From Sulfurospirillum sp. 1612 (lineage in GTDB: Bacteria; Campylobacterota; Campylobacteria; Campylobacterales; Sulfurospirillaceae), in contig NZ_CP140614.1 of NCBI RefSeq assembly GCF_036556685.1, positions 1,364,001 to 1,428,000 of the forward strand: a stretch of DNA of 64,000 nucleotides, read 5' to 3'. Under the pieces are notes generated by a model. It was not told the DNA's origin. It saw nothing but the letters and a program-made list of their open reading frames with translations, and did no database searches. Made by a program: the position numbers and the translations under genes. Below are positions 26,430 through 34,633 of the stretch, in pieces (the stretch's first letter is position 1; the number at the start of each line of letters is the position of its first letter).

Positions 26430-27160
26430 TTCGCCAAATCAAACGTGTTGCCAAGATTTCCCAACAATCTTCTTACTCCAAAATCACGTTTAATACTAAT
26501 CTACCGCTTTCTATCACTGTTTTGGAAAAACTCTACCAAAACCAATACAAATTGCAGGTAGGCAAACAGGAATTAAAAGCAAGAAGCAATCGGACACTCA
26601 GTGTCAATAAACAGTATTGGGGTATTTTAGAAGAGAATAAAGAAGCGATTTTAAATCTCTCTCATCTGGTTCAAAAACCAGAGATTTATAACTCAAATTC
26701 TGCATTTTTAGATATCGAATTTGACTTATTTGCACAACTCTTAGAAGAGGACCCGACTCCCATACAAACGCTCAAAAAACAGATGGTAGAAAAAATGCTC
26801 GATGCTACAACATCAAAAGAAGAATTTTTAACACTCACCTATATGTTACTTGCACAAAACCAAGGAATTTTTCATTTTCCTATTTTTTTGGAAGGGAAAA
26901 AAATACTGTTGCAATTTGAAAAACAAGACCTTCATACGACGGTATTTTATCTCGCATTTGAAAATTTAGGACCTATTCGTGGTATCATACGTGAGAATGG
27001 TAAAATACTCGATATTTCATTTGAGGTAATGTTTGATAAAAGTTATCAATTGTTACAAAAAGAACTAAAACAAAACGATTTACACATCACAGTGACACGC
27101 ACAGATATGATGGTGCCACTCTTTAATCCTAGTGACGTTTTGTTAGATGTAAAAGGTTAA
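26426..27160 (+). CDS. Unknown protein with FliK-like C-terminal domain
   Basis: A 244-residue protein without signal peptide or helix. The C-terminal third (about 165–225; YLAFENLGPIRGIIRENGKI then FDKSYQLLQKELKQ) resembles the hook-length-control (FliK/Flg_hook) domain fold, in which two short strands are followed by a long helix. The N-terminal part is charged and Gln/Lys-rich, and much shorter than in classical FliK, so a molecular-ruler role is uncertain. It overlaps coaBC by four bases (ATGA) and ends two bases before uppS. Campylobacter has an uncharacterised gene at the equivalent place, as I recall. Confidence 0.7.
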   Translation: MIRQIKRVAKISQQSSYSKITFNTNLPLSITVLEKLYQNQYKLQVGKQELKARSNRTLSVNKQYWGILEENKEAILNLSHLVQKPEIYNSNSAFLDIEFDLFAQLLEEDPTPIQTLKKQMVEKMLDATTSKEEFLTLTYMLLAQNQGIFHFPIFLEGKKILLQFEKQDLHTTVFYLAFENLGPIRGIIRENGKILDISFEVMFDKSYQLLQKELKQNDLHITVTRTDMMVPLFNPSDVLLDVKG

Positions 27161-27162
27161 TC

Positions 27163-27834
27163 ATGAATACTCTAAAACACTTGGCTATTATCATGGATGG
27201 CAATGGCAGATGGGCGAAAGAACGAGGCAAAATTCGTTCTTTTGGACACGTAGCAGGAGCTAAAAAACTCGTAGAAATCACCAAACATGCTTCACGAATA
27301 GGCATAGAGTATTTGACCTTATACTCCTTTAGTACCGAAAATTGGAAACGAGAAAAAGTTGAAGTAGATTTTCTCATGAAGTTGATTGAAAAATTTTTAA
27401 AGCAAGAGCTCAAAAATCTTATGGATAACAATATTAGATTCAAAGTCATTGGCGATATGAGCAAAACATCAAAAAGCCTACAAAAACGTGTCAATCTCAC
27501 TATAGAAAAAACAAAAAACAATACCGGCTTGACTCAAATTTTGGCCATCAACTATGGAGCGAGAGATGAGATTGTACGCGCCATCAACAGCATCAAAAAA
27601 GAAAAAATCACAGAAGAAGATATTCAAAATGCCCTCGATACGCATACCCTCCCCGATGTTGATCTCATGATTCGAACCGGTGGAGAACAACGCCTGTCAA
27701 ACTTTTTATTATGGCAAAGTGCTTATGCAGAATTAATCTTCACAGATACATACTGGCCAGCTTTTTCAACACAAGAACTCGACATCATGATAGAAAAATA
27801 TCAAAAAATACAGCGAAGATTTGGAGGCATTTAG
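27163..27834 (+). CDS. uppS: Undecaprenyl diphosphate synthase UppS
   Basis: Cis-prenyltransferase that makes the C55 lipid carrier for cell-wall and surface-glycan synthesis. The 223 residues carry IIMDGNGRWAKERG (9–22, with catalytic Asp), the FSTENWKR motif (about 65–72) and the C-terminal RTGGEQRLSNFLLWQSAYAE region, all diagnostic. AAAAGG precedes ATG 27163. It lies directly between the FliK-like gene and the prepilin peptidase gene, with zero to two bases between stops and starts. Confidence 0.96.
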   Translation: MNTLKHLAIIMDGNGRWAKERGKIRSFGHVAGAKKLVEITKHASRIGIEYLTLYSFSTENWKREKVEVDFLMKLIEKFLKQELKNLMDNNIRFKVIGDMSKTSKSLQKRVNLTIEKTKNNTGLTQILAINYGARDEIVRAINSIKKEKITEEDIQNALDTHTLPDVDLMIRTGGEQRLSNFLLWQSAYAELIFTDTYWPAFSTQELDIMIEKYQKIQRRFGGI

Positions 27835-28563
27835 ATGGAGATTGTATTATTCACCCTGCTTGGTTTGGCTATTGGGTCATTTTTAAATGTTGTCATTCTT
27901 AGAGTTCCTGAGAATCAAAGCATTTCATTTCCATCGTCACACTGCCCCAAATGTAAAACAAAGCTAAAATTCTATCACAATATCCCCGTCATTTCGTGGA
28001 TTGCACTTAGAGGTAAATGTGCATTTTGTCATGAGAAGATTTCTTTTCAATATCCTTTGGTAGAATTAATAACCGCGATGATTTTCATCATCGCCTATCT
28101 CAAATATGAAAATATCACACAGGGATTGATTTTGGGCTTATTGTTTGCCCTCTTATTAGCACTGAGTGTCATCGATTTACGGTACAAAGCGGTGCCAGAT
28201 ATCTTGAGCTTTCCTGCTTTGTTTGTTGCTTTTTTTGCTAGAAGTATTCCTGAGAGTTTTTATGATGCACTGCTTTTTGCAGGAGGATTTTCATTGCTGC
28301 GTATGATAATATCATGGATAATTAAAAAAGAGGCTATGGGTGAAGCTGATATTATTATCGCCGGTGTTATTGGCGGTGTTTTAGGAGTTCAATTAGGATT
28401 AGGGGCGATTTATATTGCGGCGGTGATAGCTTTGCCAGCTTTTCTTTTGGTCGGTAAAAAAGGATTTCAACTCCCTTTTATCCCCTTTTTAACGTTAGGA
28501 TTATATATCACATGGGTTTTTGATACCCAAATTGCAGCATTGATGGGAAAAATTTATGGCTAG
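27835..28563 (+). CDS. Prepilin peptidase (A24 family)
   Basis: Membrane aspartyl protease and methylase that trims type IV pilin or pseudopilin leaders. The 242 residues include the N-terminal methylase domain with two CxxC pairs (CPKC near 38–41, CAFC near 63–66), about seven helices, and two catalytic aspartates: one in SVIDLRYKAVPD (about 118) and one in GEAD (about 170), a variant of the usual GxGD. GGAGG precedes ATG 27835. No pilin genes occur in the window. Confidence 0.92.
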   Translation: MEIVLFTLLGLAIGSFLNVVILRVPENQSISFPSSHCPKCKTKLKFYHNIPVISWIALRGKCAFCHEKISFQYPLVELITAMIFIIAYLKYENITQGLILGLLFALLLALSVIDLRYKAVPDILSFPALFVAFFARSIPESFYDALLFAGGFSLLRMIISWIIKKEAMGEADIIIAGVIGGVLGVQLGLGAIYIAAVIALPAFLLVGKKGFQLPFIPFLTLGLYITWVFDTQIAALMGKIYG

Positions 28564-29581
28564 AGTCAATCATTATCTATTGAAAAATTTCATGGAGGTA
28601 TTTAGTACCCTCTTTTTTATACTTTTTTTTGTTGCATCTATCATCTTTTTTATCAACATCGCCAATGTCACGTCTGTCATCAAAATGAACTTTATCGAAC
28701 TTTTTACGATGTATGTCTATCTTATACCCAAGTTACTCATCTATACGATTCCCATCACGTTTTTTGTAGCGCTGTGCCTGACATTATTTAATCTATCAAA
28801 AGAAAATGAACTGATTATTTTATTTAGTTTGGGATATTCTCCCAAGCGAATGTCACGATTTTTTACTACCTTGGCGTTCCTGTTTTCACTGCTTTTGGTT
28901 GTGAATATTGTGGTTTTGGTCCCGCTGTCTAATCAACTTAACAATAACTTCCTCGAATACAAAAAAGCAAAAGCAAAATTTAATATTCAAGAGAGTAAAT
29001 TCGGTCAAAAATTTTCTGATTGGCTTGTCTATATCAGTAAAGCAAAAAAGAATCAATCCTATGAAGATATCGCACTCTACAAAGTCGGTACGAACACTGA
29101 GGCGACACGATTAATTTTGTCACAACAAGCCTCTATCAAAAACGAAGAGGGCTCATTGAGGCTCATATTAAATGATGGTAAAGCATTTGAATTTCATAAA
29201 GATAAAATACAACAAATTAATTTTAAAAAAATGCATATGAATTCAACACCCAATGAAGATATTGGCTACATGCAGACTATCTATACCTATTGGACGCTCG
29301 CCTTTAAGGATAAAAAACGTGCTTATGATTTTGCCTTTTTTATGCTTATTGCACTATTTCCACTTAGTACCGTATGGCTTGCCATGGGCATCTCTGTAGT
29401 CGTTTCAAGATATGCTAGTGCTAAAATATATTGGTATCAATTTTTGTCAATACTCATCTATTTTTCTTTGGCTGTCATCGTTGCCAAGATTAACCCTTTT
29501 GGAGCTATTTTTGCGATTTTCTTGGTCTCATTGATAGCCTCTTATGCAATCTATAAAAGAAATGTTCTCTCAAGGTTCTAA
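28556..29581 (+). CDS. LptF/LptG-family LPS export permease
   Basis: Inner-membrane permease subunit of the Lpt machine that extracts lipopolysaccharide and moves it across the periplasm. The 341 residues have two groups of three helices (about 12–115 and 265–335) flanking a periplasmic beta-jellyroll-type domain (about 130–255). The cytosolic coupling region SKENELIILFSLGYSPKRM (about 82–100) is the typical ABC-contact segment. LptF versus LptG cannot be told by eye. It overlaps the peptidase gene by eight bases. Confidence 0.9.
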   Translation: MARVNHYLLKNFMEVFSTLFFILFFVASIIFFINIANVTSVIKMNFIELFTMYVYLIPKLLIYTIPITFFVALCLTLFNLSKENELIILFSLGYSPKRMSRFFTTLAFLFSLLLVVNIVVLVPLSNQLNNNFLEYKKAKAKFNIQESKFGQKFSDWLVYISKAKKNQSYEDIALYKVGTNTEATRLILSQQASIKNEEGSLRLILNDGKAFEFHKDKIQQINFKKMHMNSTPNEDIGYMQTIYTYWTLAFKDKKRAYDFAFFMLIALFPLSTVWLAMGISVVVSRYASAKIYWYQFLSILIYFSLAVIVAKINPFGAIFAIFLVSLIASYAIYKRNVLSRF

Positions 29582-29583
29582 AA

Positions 29584-30315
29584 ATGCAAAGGATAAAGCT
29601 TACACTCTGCTATGATGGCGCAAAATTCTTTGGTTCACAAACTCAAAATAACAATAAAATGCCGACCATTATGGGTAGCTTACAAGATGCTTTTTCACTA
29701 CTAGGTATCACCAGTCATTTGCAAGCAAGTGGTAGAACCGATCGAAACGTCCATGCCCTGCATCAAGTGTGTCATATTGATATTCCACTCTATTTTAAGG
29801 ATTTGATGAAATTAAAAAAATCACTGAACAAACTCGTAAAGCCTTATATTTACATTGAAAAGATTGAACATGTCTCAGCTGATTTTCATGCAAGATTTAG
29901 CGCAAAAATGCGCCTTTATCGCTATATCATTTCTCATAATCAATACAATCCCACACAAGCAGATTATGTTTTATTTCTTCCAAAGCTTGATGCTTCAAGC
30001 ATGCATCATAATGCTCAATATTTTGTAGGAACTCATGATTTTGGATATTTCAAAAAAAAAGGAACCCCCACCAAGACAGATATTCGCACTATCTATAAAG
30101 CAGGGGCTTATGCCTATCGTAATCATACGATTATTTACTTTTTGGGAAGTAGTTTTTTGAGAACACAAGTACGATTTATGTGTGATTTTCTACTCAAAAT
30201 AGAACAACAAAGTGCCACTCAAGAAGATTTGCGCAAACAAATCAATCAAGACGCACGCATCAACATGACACCCGCCCCGGCACAGGGGCTCTATCTGTGC
30301 AGGATTTTTTATTAA
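29584..30315 (+). CDS. truA: tRNA pseudouridine(38–40) synthase TruA
   Basis: Isomerises uridines 38–40 in the anticodon stem of many tRNAs. The catalytic Asp is in LQASGRTDRNVHAL (about 45–55). The RFSAKMRLYRYII segment (about 105–117) and the late FLRTQVRFMCDFLL helix also fit the family. The length, 243 residues, is normal. It closes the glmU operon. Its TAA stop overlaps, by four bases, the stop codon of the convergent glycosyltransferase gene. Confidence 0.95.
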   Translation: MQRIKLTLCYDGAKFFGSQTQNNNKMPTIMGSLQDAFSLLGITSHLQASGRTDRNVHALHQVCHIDIPLYFKDLMKLKKSLNKLVKPYIYIEKIEHVSADFHARFSAKMRLYRYIISHNQYNPTQADYVLFLPKLDASSMHHNAQYFVGTHDFGYFKKKGTPTKTDIRTIYKAGAYAYRNHTIIYFLGSSFLRTQVRFMCDFLLKIEQQSATQEDLRKQINQDARINMTPAPAQGLYLCRIFY

Positions 30316-31766
30316 AAACTAGAAAAAAGTGTGTGCCTTTGACTCTGATAAATCAACTTATACTGTTGAAATGGTTTTTGATGTTGAAGTAGCTCACCCT
30401 TTTGTCCTATGACAAAATATTTCTCTTTTGGGTGCGAGATAGCTATCTTCTTGAGGGCATCTAATGTCGTAATATGGATGTTTTTATTCATATAATAAAT
30501 CTCTGAAAATTCTTTATGATTTAAAAAATAGACCGGCTCACCATTTTTGGCAAGATTTTTATATTTTTGAATCAAAAACTTTTCTGTTTTTAACTTTGGT
30601 GCCACATTCATCACATAAAATGTTCCCAGAAATCCCAGCACCGGAATCAAAAGAGCCCCTGCTAAAAATAATTTTAATGCACCTTTAGTGCGCGAGATAT
30701 CGATACTACGATAATACAGGGCAAACAAAATACCAAGAGCCGGAAAACCATACAAGACATAGGTTTCTGTAATATTAGCCGACATCGTGAAAAATAACAT
30801 CGGAAATAGCATCCAAATCAGATAAAAAGAGAGTGTTTCAGATCGGAGAGCCTGAAGCATTAGGCTTCGTTTTTCACCGTTAAAAAGATTTTTTAAGACC
30901 AAAATAATCCCAGCTAATCCCCAAGGCAATGAACAATACAGCCACATGAACCAAATCGTTCCAAGCGGTTTGAAATGAGCATGACCATATTTGTCACCCT
31001 TCCATCCCGAATCAAGAAAACGATCAAAATGCTCCCCAATGATAAAATAATCTAAAAATCCCGGTGTTTTATTTTCAGCAATCACATACCAAGGCACGGC
31101 GATAATCAGCATGATAATCGTCCCGCTAATCCAAGGAAAGAGTGATAGCGTTCGGATGCGTTTTTTAAATGAAAACAAAATCCAAATAAAAAGTGTCCCG
31201 CCCACTAGTACGATAGCAAGAGGGCCCTTGGCCAATAATCCAATACCCAAGCCAATAAAAAAGAGATAATTCCAATACTTCTTATGTCCTTTTAGTACCA
31301 TGATAAAAGAGGCATAAGAGAGCGTTGTCGCAAAGGTAAGATAAGGGTCTAGTAATACGACACCGGAGAGTGCATAGACTAAAAGTGAGCTAAAATAGAT
31401 AATAATAGCCCAAAGTGCAGTGATTTTGTCTTGAAGCACGACAAGCATCTTGTAAATAATCCACGCGGTTGCTAGTGTCACGAGCAATGAGGGAATTCGT
31501 GGCACAATATCGTGGATTCCAAAAAGATCATAAGAGAGTGCTTGAAACCAAAATGAGAGTGGCGGCTTGCCCCAATAAGGAATCCCATAATCAAAATAAG
31601 GGGTAATCCAATCATTGGTCTTTGACATAATGAGCGCAATATTGGCATATCGTGCTTCTGTGGTATCGGTGAGTGGTAATACTACCATCAACAAAATACG
31701 AGAGGAGACAATACTCCAAAACAGAATAACTAAATTTCGAATATATCTATCATTGGTTTTTTGCAT
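30312..31766 (-). CDS. GT39-family glycosyltransferase, ArnT/PMT-like
   Basis: Polytopic membrane enzyme of 484 residues, with about 11 helices in the first 380 and a small C-terminal globular part. The first periplasmic loop carries the family motif DTTEARYANIAL (about 35–46), holding the catalytic acidic residues. A YWGKPPLSFW stretch follows near 65–74. Such enzymes move a sugar from undecaprenyl phosphate to lipid A, protein or glycan. ArnT is the closest match, but no arn genes are nearby, so the sugar and acceptor are unknown. Confidence 0.88.
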   Translation of the reverse strand: MQKTNDRYIRNLVILFWSIVSSRILLMVVLPLTDTTEARYANIALIMSKTNDWITPYFDYGIPYWGKPPLSFWFQALSYDLFGIHDIVPRIPSLLVTLATAWIIYKMLVVLQDKITALWAIIIYFSSLLVYALSGVVLLDPYLTFATTLSYASFIMVLKGHKKYWNYLFFIGLGIGLLAKGPLAIVLVGGTLFIWILFSFKKRIRTLSLFPWISGTIIMLIIAVPWYVIAENKTPGFLDYFIIGEHFDRFLDSGWKGDKYGHAHFKPLGTIWFMWLYCSLPWGLAGIILVLKNLFNGEKRSLMLQALRSETLSFYLIWMLFPMLFFTMSANITETYVLYGFPALGILFALYYRSIDISRTKGALKLFLAGALLIPVLGFLGTFYVMNVAPKLKTEKFLIQKYKNLAKNGEPVYFLNHKEFSEIYYMNKNIHITTLDALKKIAISHPKEKYFVIGQKGELLQHQKPFQQYKLIYQSQRHTLFSSF

Positions 31767-31797
31767 TGATTATCTTTTTTTAAATTTTTTGGAATTG

Positions 31798-31819
31798 ATT
31801 GTATAAAAACTTATACAAT
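31798..31819. repeat. AT-rich hairpin downstream of the pyrC-like gene
   Basis: ATTGTATAA / TTATACAAT form a 9-base stem around AAAC, 23 bases past the pyrC-like stop. There is no U-tract directly after it on the minus strand, so it is a weak terminator at best. It could instead mark the promoter region of the glycosyltransferase gene. Confidence 0.4.
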
Positions 31820-31841
31820 ATTTTATAAACAAACAAACGTA

Positions 31842-33056
31842 TTATGCGACGAAAACATTCGTAATCTTACCGTACAATGTTTCATTGTTATAAATTGAAA
31901 ATTCATTCTTCATGATACTTTTTTTGTTGGCATCAAATAAGAACATATCAGCATCATATCCGACTTTTATCTTACCTTTTTTCTCAAAATTAAGCACTTT
32001 TGCAGGATTTTCTGAGCACATACGAATCAAATCACACATCGGCAATCCCTCTTGTTTGACGAGGTAAGTATACGCCAGTGAAAAGAACTCTTCAATCGAA
32101 CCCATACCAAAATCAGCATCACAAAATGCAACGTCTTTGTATAGGACAGATTTGGGCGCATGAGAAGAGGTCAAGATATCAATCGTCCCTTTTTTAGCCT
32201 CTTTTACAAGTCGTACACGTTCTTCTTCTTCTCGCAATGGTGGTAAAATCTTGGCATACGTATTAAATCCATCACAACTGGTATCATTTTTGATGAGATG
32301 ATGGATGGAGACTTCACTATACATTTGAGTTGCGTACTTTTTGACATTTTGAACAATCTCAAGTGAGCGCTGGGTGGAGAGTGTTTGAAATACAATAGGA
32401 GCATGCTGTTCGATAGAGAGTTCCGCGATTTTAGCCACTTCGACCGTTTCTGAGGATTTTGAAATCCCCGATAAGCCAAGTTTGGACGAGATGGCACCTT
32501 CATTCATGATACCAACATCATCAAGGTCAGGTTCATAACAGAAACAAAACAACGGTTTTTCTTTCATATGGGCGTATTGCATCCCGCGTTTGATAATATT
32601 GGAATTCAAACTAGAGAGGCCATATATCGCTGTGGCGCCATTATTTAAAAGTGTCGCAATATTATTCAGTTTATCATTTTTTTCGTTGGTTAAAGGGGCC
32701 GTGACTTTTAGATTGATGATAGTATTATCAAAAGTTGAATTCAAAAAATCCAGCAACGTAGAACTATCCAATCGAGGCGTAAAATCAGACATAATCACCG
32801 CGGTTGTCACGCCACCTTTTCTGGCACTATTGACCAACTTTTCCAAATTAGATTTACTCAAGATATTGTTTGCTAATCTGACATTTAAATCAATTAAACC
32901 CGGCAAAAGATACGCACCTTTTACATCGAGGATATCCCAACCATCTGTTTCTTGGATATAATCTTGAATCTTTAAGATGGTTCTATCATCACTCAAGATA
33001 TCTTTTTTGACAAAACCATCATCTTCTATAATCATCGCATTTTTTATTAATCGCAT
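31842..33056 (-). CDS. Dihydroorotase-like protein lacking catalytic residues
   Basis: A 404-residue amidohydrolase-fold protein of the type I dihydroorotase (PyrC) family. The usual metal-binding HxH after PGLID is replaced by NVR (LIDLNVRLANN, about 54–64). The usual His of the second ligand motif is absent from the LFCFCYEPD segment, and the usual DHAP motif reads SSHAPK, losing the catalytic Asp. By analogy with Pseudomonas PyrC', it is probably a structural partner for aspartate transcarbamoylase rather than an enzyme. No pyrB lies in the window. TTGGAG precedes ATG 33056; gpsA is three bases upstream. Confidence 0.88.
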   Translation of the reverse strand: MRLIKNAMIIEDDGFVKKDILSDDRTILKIQDYIQETDGWDILDVKGAYLLPGLIDLNVRLANNILSKSNLEKLVNSARKGGVTTAVIMSDFTPRLDSSTLLDFLNSTFDNTIINLKVTAPLTNEKNDKLNNIATLLNNGATAIYGLSSLNSNIIKRGMQYAHMKEKPLFCFCYEPDLDDVGIMNEGAISSKLGLSGISKSSETVEVAKIAELSIEQHAPIVFQTLSTQRSLEIVQNVKKYATQMYSEVSIHHLIKNDTSCDGFNTYAKILPPLREEEERVRLVKEAKKGTIDILTSSHAPKSVLYKDVAFCDADFGMGSIEEFFSLAYTYLVKQEGLPMCDLIRMCSENPAKVLNFEKKGKIKVGYDADMFLFDANKKSIMKNEFSIYNNETLYGKITNVFVA

Positions 33057-33059
33057 TGT

Positions 33060-33944
33060 TTACTCCAATAAATCTCTCAAACTTAAATTTGGGTTTTTGC
33101 CCTGTATAATTTTTTGTACCTCACTGGCGATTGGCGTATAAATATCGTGTTTCACACTCAGTTGCATGATAGCCTCTGTTGTGAAAACACCCTCAGCCAC
33201 CTCGCCTATTTCATTGAGGATATCCTCCATTTTTTTCTCATGAGCCAATCCTAAGCCAACTCTATAATTTCTAGAGAGTTCACTCGAAGCGGTCAAGAAT
33301 AAATCCCCTGCTCCACTGAGCCCTAAGAATGTCGCATCTTTGGCACCAAAAAATCGTCCAAATCGAGCCATCTCGACTAAACCTCGTGAGATCAAACTCG
33401 CTCTTGCATTATTACCCAGTTGCAACCCCGAACAAATACCACTGGCGATGGCAATCACGTTTTTGTAAGCACCACATACTTCAGCACCGATAATATCATC
33501 GCTAATATAGGTCTTCATGAAATTTGGGAAAAAATCAGCAAAGGTTTTAGCAAGCGCTGCATTACTTGAATTAATCACAACCGCAGTCGGTAAAGATTGC
33601 ATAACTTCAGAAGCAAATGATGGACCTGATAAAAATGCAAGATTTTCTGTGGGAACAAATTCTGTAAAAATTTCATTCAAAAATTCCCCACTATTTTGTT
33701 CAATTCCTTTGGCCACTACCAAAATCTTCTGTCCTTGAAATGTGAAGTTTTCTCGCAACCAACCTCGCACGACTTGAGTAGGAATCGCAATGATAAGATA
33801 ATCACTCTCAAGCGCTTCTTCCAACGTGACAAAATCCTTCATCTCTCTTTTTCGTCTTGATGCTATCTGACATGAGGATTTTTGCGACAATGCAAAATGC
33901 AATGCACTTCCCCATTTCCCCGCACCTATTACTGCTATACTCAT
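33060..33944 (-). CDS. gpsA: Glycerol-3-phosphate dehydrogenase GpsA
   Basis: NAD(P)-dependent enzyme that reduces dihydroxyacetone phosphate to glycerol-3-phosphate for phospholipids. The nucleotide motif VIGAGKWGSAL lies at 4–14. VVAKGIEQNSG near 100, the catalytic Lys in CGAYKNVIAIASG (about 185) and the GLSGAGDLFLT region near 240 all fit GpsA. At 294 residues it is slightly short. AGGTGC precedes ATG 33944, which overlaps the RCK gene by four bases. Confidence 0.95.
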   Translation of the reverse strand: MSIAVIGAGKWGSALHFALSQKSSCQIASRRKREMKDFVTLEEALESDYLIIAIPTQVVRGWLRENFTFQGQKILVVAKGIEQNSGEFLNEIFTEFVPTENLAFLSGPSFASEVMQSLPTAVVINSSNAALAKTFADFFPNFMKTYISDDIIGAEVCGAYKNVIAIASGICSGLQLGNNARASLISRGLVEMARFGRFFGAKDATFLGLSGAGDLFLTASSELSRNYRVGLGLAHEKKMEDILNEIGEVAEGVFTTEAIMQLSVKHDIYTPIASEVQKIIQGKNPNLSLRDLLE

Positions 33945-34633
33945 ACTGCACCTATCTTTATTCTAAATTTTTTTATGTTTTCTTTACTACCGAGCAATAA
34001 CAACACATCATCATGATGAATCTTGTGTGTAGCCTTTTGGGAATGAAAGATAAACGCTCCTTTTAAAGAGTGGTCTAATATACCCAAAAAAATCAGATTT
34101 GATTCTTCAAAAATTTTGAGGTCCTTAAAAGAGGCTCCATCAAAAATAGAACCTTTTAATACCTCAAATTCACTCATTGCTAACTTATTTTTAAGCAAAG
34201 AAAATCGGTTTAAAACCTTGGATATTTTGGGTTTATCGATAATTCTGAAAGCTTTCATAGCCCCCACACTATGTGGACTAATCGTACGATTAGCACCGGC
34301 TAAAAGCATCTTCTTGCTATCTTGTTCTTTTTTTATTAGTGTCAATATCTTGAGATTTTTATCAAGATTACGGGCTGAGAGTGTCACAAACAAATTCATA
34401 CTATCATTATCGCTAGTACAAAATAAAATCGCTACATCCTTGCCAATACCTATCATCTCTAGTGATTGATCATCGCTGACATTACTGTGCCAGGCATCAT
34501 ACCCCGCTTTTTTGGCCTCATGAACCAAAAGCGCATCATCATCGATAATCTGAAACTCGTATTCATCCTCTTGTAACAGTTTTGCAATCTCTCGTCCTGT
34601 CTTGGTATATCCAAAAATGACTGCTTTTTTCAT
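33941..34633 (-). CDS. RCK (TrkA-N/TrkA-C) domain protein
   Basis: A 230-residue cytosolic regulator with a Rossmann-like TrkA-N half (about 1–130) and a TrkA-C half (about 145–225). In potassium systems such proteins gate channels by binding NAD(H), ATP or cyclic dinucleotides. The nucleotide loop reads GYTKTG, missing the middle glycine of GxGxxG, so ligand binding may differ. It overlaps both the upstream channel gene and downstream gpsA by four bases each, so it is probably a partner of that channel. Confidence 0.85.
   Translation of the reverse strand: MKKAVIFGYTKTGREIAKLLQEDEYEFQIIDDDALLVHEAKKAGYDAWHSNVSDDQSLEMIGIGKDVAILFCTSDNDSMNLFVTLSARNLDKNLKILTLIKKEQDSKKMLLAGANRTISPHSVGAMKAFRIIDKPKISKVLNRFSLLKNKLAMSEFEVLKGSIFDGASFKDLKIFEESNLIFLGILDHSLKGAFIFHSQKATHKIHHDDVLLLLGSKENIKKFRIKIGAV

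Noticed and set aside
31798-31819. Hairpin as a strong Rho-independent terminator
   Set aside because: The stem is only A/T-rich and no U-tract follows on the minus strand, so only a weak call was kept.
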